The position numbers and the translations under genes were made by a program. Source: Fibrella forsythiae (GTDB lineage Bacteria; Bacteroidota; Bacteroidia; Cytophagales; Spirosomataceae). From it: a stretch of 64,000 bases of DNA. The notes under the pieces are model-generated. The model was given only the letters and a program-made list of their open reading frames with translations, searched no databases and was not told where the DNA came from. The stretch is taken from the NCBI RefSeq assembly GCF_017353175.1, contig NZ_JAFMYW010000002.1, forward strand, positions 992,001 through 1,056,000, written 5' to 3'. Positions 59,919 to 64,000 of the stretch are shown here, one piece after another. Each line of letters opens with the position of its first letter. The first letter of the stretch is position 1.

Positions 59919-61061
59919 ATGCTTTCTTCACCGACTTATACCCGCACCACCTGGTTGTTTAAATGCTGTGAATGCGCCCTGGCCGCCATTGCCGTGCTCA
60001 ATATTCTGATGATGGGGCTCGAACTGCTTCCACGGTCGGTCATCGTGCAGTACGGGTCATATCTCGAGTATTTGCTGCTGGGCGTTGTGGGTGTAGCCGT
60101 GCTGGGCAGCCTGGTGTATAGCTGGTTCTGGCACCGGGGCGAGCAGGCAGGTAACAGTGAGAGCGGTATTCGTCACGCCTGGATGCAGGGTATTATCCGG
60201 TACTGGCTGGCGCTCTCGATTGCCACCTACGGGTTCGCCAAAATCCTGAAGACGCAATTTCAATCACCCGATTTCCGCCTCGATACGCCGCTGGGAGAGG
60301 TCAACGGCTTTGGGTTAACCTGGTATTATTTCGGCTATTCCTACACGCTGGCTGTCATCATTGGCCTGATCCAGGTGGGCGGCTCGGTGTTGTTGCTTTA
60401 CCGCCGAACCACCCTGCTGGGTGTCATCCTGCTGTTGCCGGTAATGATCAACATTGTCCTGATCAACCTGTTTTATCAGATTGCCCCCGGTGCCTTTTTC
60501 AATTCGGTCATGTTTACCCTGGGGCTGATTTTTTTATTGCTGCTCGACGTACCTAAACTCAAAGCCGCCTTCTGGGACTTGGTTGATCATTTACCGCCAG
60601 TCACGCTGGGCCGAAACTGGGTAAAACATGCGCTTCGGGTGTTGCCGATTGCCCTGGCATTCGCCTTTATTGCGCAATTTGTTTTCACCGACAAAAGCGA
60701 TACGCTGCTCAAAGGCACCTGGCGCGTTGACCAGCTTATCCGTAATGGCAAGATGCTGCCTGCAACGGCCTGGCTAGCCGATACAACGGCTTGGAATCGG
60801 GTGTATTTCGCTGGTATGCAGGGATGCGCATTCAGCCCCAATCCGTACCGGTACAAGGCAACTGAAAGCATGCGGGGCACCTACGAGTTCGATAGTTTGA
60901 ACAATGGATTGACGATCGTTAAATACGTACCTATGGGGTCAGATGCCACTCCTGACGATACGCTCCGGCTCAGTATTAGAGAACGAACAAAAAAAACGAT
61001 GCGGCTATCGGGCATTATCGATGGCGATACGGTCCAGATGAAGCTGGCCCGCCTGCGGTAG
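59919..61061 (+). CDS. Integral membrane protein with C-terminal soluble domain
   Basis: A 380-residue protein with about seven hydrophobic segments (about 15-260; e.g. LAAIAVLNILMMGLELL, LEYLLLGVVGVAVLGSLVYSWFW, LALSIATYGFAKIL, LGVILLLPVMINIVLINLFY). The GFAKIL and FQSPDF region recalls DoxX-like families. A C-terminal extracytoplasmic lipocalin-like domain (about 265-380) has LKGTWRVDQLIRNG and MRGTYEFDSLNNGLTIVKYV. The function is unknown. The ATG at 59919 is chosen because the 172 residues upstream in frame have no membrane or domain pattern. Confidence 0.75.
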   Translation: MLSSPTYTRTTWLFKCCECALAAIAVLNILMMGLELLPRSVIVQYGSYLEYLLLGVVGVAVLGSLVYSWFWHRGEQAGNSESGIRHAWMQGIIRYWLALSIATYGFAKILKTQFQSPDFRLDTPLGEVNGFGLTWYYFGYSYTLAVIIGLIQVGGSVLLLYRRTTLLGVILLLPVMINIVLINLFYQIAPGAFFNSVMFTLGLIFLLLLDVPKLKAAFWDLVDHLPPVTLGRNWVKHALRVLPIALAFAFIAQFVFTDKSDTLLKGTWRVDQLIRNGKMLPATAWLADTTAWNRVYFAGMQGCAFSPNPYRYKATESMRGTYEFDSLNNGLTIVKYVPMGSDATPDDTLRLSIRERTKKTMRLSGIIDGDTVQMKLARLR

Positions 61062-61200
61062 GAGCCAGGTGAGCCAGTGAAAAGCGCTTACCCCCGCCTG
61101 AATTCGCCACACGCCGACCAGGCGAACAACTGGTACACGGCAAAAGAAGTTGAGCAGCCTGCCGATTACTCATTATGCTTCTTTAATGGTTCTGTAAATG

Positions 61201-61230
61201 ATTGTTTTTCTTGGCTTTATGATAGATTTA
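61201..61230 (+). promoter_or_regulatory. Candidate Bacteroidota promoter of the DUF418 pair
   Basis: ATTG near 61201 and TAGATTTA (61223-61230) are spaced as the -33 (TTTG) and -7 (TAnnTTTG) boxes of Bacteroidota sigma-ABfr promoters, with one mismatch at the last base. The predicted start site is about 20 nt before the ATG at 61256. Confidence 0.35.
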
Positions 61231-61255
61231 CGATCTCTCCCTAACGCCGCTACTC

Positions 61256-62653
61256 ATGGAAAATCAGTCTACGTATCCGGTAGAAACAGACACAAATACA
61301 GCAACGCTAACTGCGCCTGGACAGACGGATGATCAGCCAGCGGTGGCTCGCCAGGTTACTCCGCTCAACGTGATGTGGGGTGTGGGAATTCTGGGACTGT
61401 TACTGGTCACGATTCGCTCAAGTGGCCTTACCCAGGCGCAGGTGATGCAACTATGGCGCGGGCCACATGGCGGTACCTATCAACTGCTGAAATGGACCCA
61501 TCTGCTGCTGGATAACGCCATGGCACCGCTGGTTGCCCTCCTGTTCGGAGCGGGCATTCTCCCGTTTCTGTCAAGACCAAGAACCACGGCCGGTTTCTCC
61601 GTTCCCGAGCGTTATATACGGGCCAATCTTTGGCTACTCGTCTTTGGCATCGTCAACGCGTTTATTCTGCTGTCGCCCGTTGATGTATTGTTTCACTACG
61701 GTATTGTAGGCGTTCTTCTGTTCCCGCTCCACCGGTTATCGGCGCGGGGGTTTGTGATCGCTGCCGTTATGGCCGGGTTATTCTATAGCGGAAAAGGCTA
61801 CTGGAACTACACCGAGCAGCGCGAGAAATACACCAAATACCAAAAGGTGGTGGCGCTGGAAAAGAAGAATAAAAACGTAAAGCTTACCGATGATCAGAAA
61901 GGCGAAAAATCGGCCTGGGAGGGCATAGTAAAGGGCGTGGCCTATGATCAAGAGAAAGATAAAAAGGCTATTGCCACCACCCGCTCCGCCGCCTACAGCG
62001 ATGTATGGACGTTTCTGGTGCCGCGTTTCCAGTTCGAGCAGGCGTGGCAGTTCTACCAGCGCAAAATCTGGGAGATCGCTTCACTGATGTTGCTGGGTAT
62101 GGCCCTGTTTCGGTGGGGCGTTTTTTCGAATCGGCTCTCAACCGGTCAGTATGCCATGATGGCGATAGCGGGACTGGCCGTTAGTCAGACGGTGGCGTGG
62201 CTTTCGCTGCCTTCCTACGAGGCGGCCATGGTTGACTACTCGAAACTGATCAGTTCAGGTACGTTGCCCCTATCTGATCTACTGACGCCCGTTGAGCGAG
62301 CGGCGGCAGCCATTGGGCTGGTGGGGCTGCTGATGGCGATCTGCCAGACCGGCCGGGCTGGCATGCTGAGCCGGGCGCTGGGGGCCGTTGGCCAGATGCC
62401 ACTGACCAACTTCCTGTTGCAGGCGGCCCTGCTCACCTTCTTTTTCTACGGCTACGGCATGAGCTATTTCGGGAGCCTGCGCCTGCATTACCTCTATGTG
62501 TTGGTTGCTGAGATCTGGCTGTTGCAACTGGTTGCCAGCACGCTCTGGGTACGTCGCTTCGAGACTGGCCCGGCTGAATGGCTCTGGCAATCGCTGACAT
62601 TGGCCCAAAAACAGCCACTGCGCCCGGTTTCACCTACACCTGTTCTATCCTAA
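61256..62653 (+). CDS. DUF418 family membrane protein
   Basis: A 465-residue polytopic protein. The DUF418 C-terminal landmarks are present: LGAVGQMPLTNFLLQAALLTFFFYGYG near 378-404 and FETGPAEWLWQS near 438. The N-terminal DUF418/DUF1624-like part has hydrophobic helices. A long charged loop (about 185-245, Lys-rich: EKKNKNVKLTDDQKGEKSAW) interrupts the membrane region. The family resembles acyltransferase-like membrane proteins but has no proven activity. It is 14 nt before a second DUF418 gene. Confidence 0.88.
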   Translation: MENQSTYPVETDTNTATLTAPGQTDDQPAVARQVTPLNVMWGVGILGLLLVTIRSSGLTQAQVMQLWRGPHGGTYQLLKWTHLLLDNAMAPLVALLFGAGILPFLSRPRTTAGFSVPERYIRANLWLLVFGIVNAFILLSPVDVLFHYGIVGVLLFPLHRLSARGFVIAAVMAGLFYSGKGYWNYTEQREKYTKYQKVVALEKKNKNVKLTDDQKGEKSAWEGIVKGVAYDQEKDKKAIATTRSAAYSDVWTFLVPRFQFEQAWQFYQRKIWEIASLMLLGMALFRWGVFSNRLSTGQYAMMAIAGLAVSQTVAWLSLPSYEAAMVDYSKLISSGTLPLSDLLTPVERAAAAIGLVGLLMAICQTGRAGMLSRALGAVGQMPLTNFLLQAALLTFFFYGYGMSYFGSLRLHYLYVLVAEIWLLQLVASTLWVRRFETGPAEWLWQSLTLAQKQPLRPVSPTPVLS

Positions 62654-62667
62654 ATCGACCGTTCAGC

Positions 62668-64000
62668 ATGAACACTTTGCTACCAACGTACCCAGCCGAT
62701 GATACAGCCATCGATTTAACAGTTGTACCGGCTACCGAAACGAATCATGCTCCCCGCCCGGTGGAGGCAGTTGAACGCATTCAAACCGTCGATCTGGTGC
62801 GGGGAATGGCCTTATTGGGCATTCTAATGATGAACATTCCTCTGTTTGGCTATCTGGAATCGGGTATGGCGGCGGTGGTAAAAGACCCCGGCAGCCGCGA
62901 TTATTTCGCCTTTGCGGCTGTGGGCACGGCGTTTGAAGGAACAATGCGGGCTCTTTTTTCGATGCTCTTCGGCGCAGGCATGGTGCTGTTTGCGACAAAC
63001 AAGCCGGAATCGATCGACGGGCCGTCGGTAGCTGAATACTATTACCGTCGACTGGTCTTATTGGTATTGTTCGGTATGCTCGACGCCTACATTCTCCACT
63101 GGCGGGGCGATATCCTGTTTATGTACGGCCTGATGGGGATGTTGCTTTATCCGTTCAGGAAGCTCAAGGCTAACTGGTTGTTGGGTGTCGCGTTTGCCTG
63201 TCTGCTGATTGGGTTATATAAAAATGAGGGGTGGCAAAGCAACATGCGCGAAGCCCGAGCCGGCTATCTGCAGGCTGTGAAGTTGGAGAAGTCGGGTAAA
63301 AAACCATCTGAAAAGCAACTGGAGCAGAAGGCGAACTGGGAACGAATCGAAGGCCGCACGAAGCCCGATCCGAAGGCCGATGCCAAAGCACTGAAAGAAA
63401 TGCGCGGCAACTACGCATCGGTTTTCAGGCATATACTACCCGAGAATGCGGGTAGCGAGGTCTGGTACGTGTATCATGGCGCCTGGGATATGCTGGTGAT
63501 GATGTTCCTGGGAATGGCTTTGCTTCAACTCGGTTTTTTCAGCAACAAACTGTCGTCTAATACCTACAAGACAATCGTGTTGATCGGATACGGAATCGGC
63601 TTACCCATTAGCTGGTTTTATGTACAGCACACGGCCCAGATGTACCTGAACCCCGGCCTGGCGGTCGATACGTACCGGATATCGCCCAACGCGCTCTATG
63701 ATCTGCGTCGTGGCCTACTGGCGCTGGGGCACGCCAGCCTGCTCATGCTGGTGTACCGGTCGCAACTGGTGCCATGGCTTATGCGTGCGCTGACGGCGGT
63801 GGGGCAAATGGCGTTTACTAATTATCTGACACACAGTATTGTATGTGCTCTGTTTTTCAACGGTTACGGGCTTGGCTACTACGGTAAACTGGCGTACTAC
63901 CAGCTCTATTATGTTGTGTTCACCGTCTGGGTTTTCCAGCTGATTATCTCGCCCATCTGGCTCCGCTATTTCCGATTTGGCCCCTTCGAATGGCTCTGGC
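62668..64000 (+). CDS. Second DUF418 family membrane protein, cut by window edge
   Basis: At least 444 residues; no stop before the window ends. Landmarks: RIQTVDLVRGMALLGILMMNIPLFGY near 37-62 (a clearer N-terminal DUF418 motif than in the upstream paralogue), ALFSMLFGAGMVLF near 96-109, and LTAVGQMAFTNYLTHSIVCALFFNGYG near 375-401; FGPFEWLW is the last readable piece. A charged Lys/Glu-rich loop (about 200-250) lies at the same place as in the neighbour, so the pair arose by duplication. Starts 14 nt after the first gene, so co-transcribed. Confidence 0.88.
   Translation, partial: MNTLLPTYPADDTAIDLTVVPATETNHAPRPVEAVERIQTVDLVRGMALLGILMMNIPLFGYLESGMAAVVKDPGSRDYFAFAAVGTAFEGTMRALFSMLFGAGMVLFATNKPESIDGPSVAEYYYRRLVLLVLFGMLDAYILHWRGDILFMYGLMGMLLYPFRKLKANWLLGVAFACLLIGLYKNEGWQSNMREARAGYLQAVKLEKSGKKPSEKQLEQKANWERIEGRTKPDPKADAKALKEMRGNYASVFRHILPENAGSEVWYVYHGAWDMLVMMFLGMALLQLGFFSNKLSSNTYKTIVLIGYGIGLPISWFYVQHTAQMYLNPGLAVDTYRISPNALYDLRRGLLALGHASLLMLVYRSQLVPWLMRALTAVGQMAFTNYLTHSIVCALFFNGYGLGYYGKLAYYQLYYVVFTVWVFQLIISPIWLRYFRFGPFEWLW

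Noticed and set aside
1-64000. tRNA, rRNA and prophage genes
   Set aside because: None of the gaps shows cloverleaf, rRNA or phage structural signatures by eye; a tRNAscan/Infernal run would settle it.

Overview
The window looks like chromosomal DNA of a Bacteroidota bacterium, most likely of the order Cytophagales (Spirosoma-like). Evidence: a sigma/FecR/SusC/SusD locus, a C-terminal type IX secretion (T9SS) sorting domain on a large M4 protease, an M56-TonB-plug sensor paired with BlaI, LytTR regulators with HisKA_2 kinases, Tat-exported GH109 and glycosylasparaginase enzymes, moderate GC and weak Shine-Dalgarno sequences. The genus is inference. I saw no rRNA, tRNA, CRISPR array, intact IS element or prophage.

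Layout. 1-528: decayed histidine-kinase remnant and a terminator. 529-6633: carbohydrate genes (GlgX debranching enzyme, glycosylasparaginase, GHMP sugar kinase, GH109 alpha-N-acetylgalactosaminidase), the last three plausibly serving glycoprotein glycan breakdown. 6809-8401: small stress or envelope proteins (DUF2383, DUF3140, OmpA with glycine zipper). 8625-12312: two-component locus of one TPR kinase, one apparently degenerate kinase and one LytTR regulator. 12473-14378: DeoR regulator divergent from a NudK-like Nudix enzyme and a DUF4406 protein. 14485-22620: ECF sigma, FecR, SusC, SusD and a secreted esterase. 22670-27315: glutamine cyclotransferase, ABM-fold protein, S9 peptidase. 27430-36763: a long minus-strand run of five exported esterases from three subfamilies, a CitMHS transporter and AtuA/AtuA-like proteins, divergent from a catalytically dead Nudix regulator (36868) with a clear palindrome between them, followed by a 3-hydroxyacyl-CoA dehydrogenase. 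38596-48128: sensor kinase, lipase-like lipoprotein, YtxH proteins, histidine phosphatase, T9SS M4 peptidase, BASS transporter. 48170-51816: TonB remnants, porin, a frameshifted lipoprotein, a YD-repeat lipoprotein, Crp/Fnr regulator. 51896-57307: LuxR-type regulator, two orphans, M56/BlaI pair. 57478-64000: pseudouridine synthase with a long Arg/Gly/Asp repeat tail, membrane protein, two tandem DUF418 proteins (the last cut by the window edge).

Three window-wide signals stand out. First, the short sequence GGTACGT / ACGTACC is repeated roughly 70 times by eye in both orientations, in genes and between them, about tenfold over chance. Second, many intergenic gaps carry long, nearly perfect inverted repeats (arms 13-54 bp) that are mostly unrelated in sequence. 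Third, several genes are freshly broken: a nonsense codon in one esterase, a one-base frameshift in a lipoprotein, and remnants of a kinase and of a TonB/plug protein. The esterase/CitMHS/AtuA cluster is the best candidate for an undescribed metabolic system: exported esterases would release organic acids, CitMHS would import them, and AtuA plus the acyl-CoA dehydrogenase would process them under control of the Nudix regulator.
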